From Skeletonema tropicum (taxonomy: Eukaryota; Bacillariophyta; Thalassiosirophyceae; Thalassiosirales; Thalassiosiraceae), in the NCBI GenBank assembly GCA_037178625.1, contig CM074127.1:4030001-4094000 (forward strand): a stretch of DNA of 64,000 nucleotides, given 5' to 3'. Positions 63,937-64,000 of this stretch are shown in pieces. Below the pieces are notes generated by a model. The model saw nothing but the letters and a program-made list of their open reading frames with translations, had not been told where the DNA came from and searched no databases. Each line of letters opens with the position of its first letter. Position 1 is the stretch's first letter. A program made the translations under genes and the position numbers.

Positions 63937-64000
63937 TGACGTCTATGTTGGAGACACGCCCAAAGGAAAAAGAGAAAGATGAGTGTTTACCCTAATAACA

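Overview
The window reads as nuclear DNA of a photosynthetic stramenopile, most likely a diatom. The grounds are GT-AG introns of about 60-120 bp, closely packed convergent gene pairs, N-terminal leaders with an aromatic residue at the cleavage site (A-F / A-W, the plastid-import signature of diatoms), proline/threonine-rich secreted proteins, and family combinations such as cNMP-binding+RGS and EDR2-type PH proteins. Assignment to a centric diatom is only a guess. No bacterial operon, CRISPR array, rRNA or convincing tRNA was seen.

Layout. 1-21.7 kb is gene-dense: a 5'-truncated ankyrin protein, a two-exon membrane protein, a 389-bp hAT-type MITE with a perfect 8-bp target duplication, an FG nucleoporin with two membrane segments, a four-exon diacylglycerol-lipase-like enzyme, a PH+EDR2_C protein, a basic/charged protein with a Tudor-like module, a five-exon secreted PhoX/DUF839 protein, a three-exon type I membrane protein, and a mitochondrial bacterial-type D-lactate dehydrogenase. 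21.7-26.2 kb is gene-poor and holds nested repeats, including a second hAT-like element (628 bp, 8-bp target duplication) inserted in an older repeat. 26.2-30.4 kb holds PH/EF-hand/ankyrin and cNMP-binding/RGS reading frames that may be one large signalling gene. 30.6-39.3 kb holds two divergent, membrane-anchored GH78 alpha-L-rhamnosidase-like paralogs whose catalytic-region DNA has been homogenised. 39.4-50.8 kb returns to ordinary genes: a NOL8-like RRM protein, plastid-type thioredoxin and SWEET-like proteins, quinone oxidoreductase, methyltransferase, and a NifS/selenocysteine-lyase-like enzyme. A hairpin-rich 200-bp segment lies at 42.8-43.0 kb.

51-64 kb is accessory or decaying DNA: a proteasome-like gene and an aldo-keto reductase, both interrupted by frameshifts; a tandem satellite of about 185-bp monomers running into a 500-N assembly gap; a transposase remnant of the same family as the 24-kb element; a small inverted-repeat element; a RING-finger gene; and a long intact Helitron replication initiator/helicase reading frame running to the window edge.

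Most genes are unrelated housekeeping or signalling functions. Clear functional groupings are the rhamnosidase pair, the adjacent ankyrin/PH and cNMP/RGS modules, three plastid-type leaders within 5 kb, and related transposon copies at 24 and 57 kb. All coordinates of spliced genes were worked out by eye from splice consensus and reading phase.
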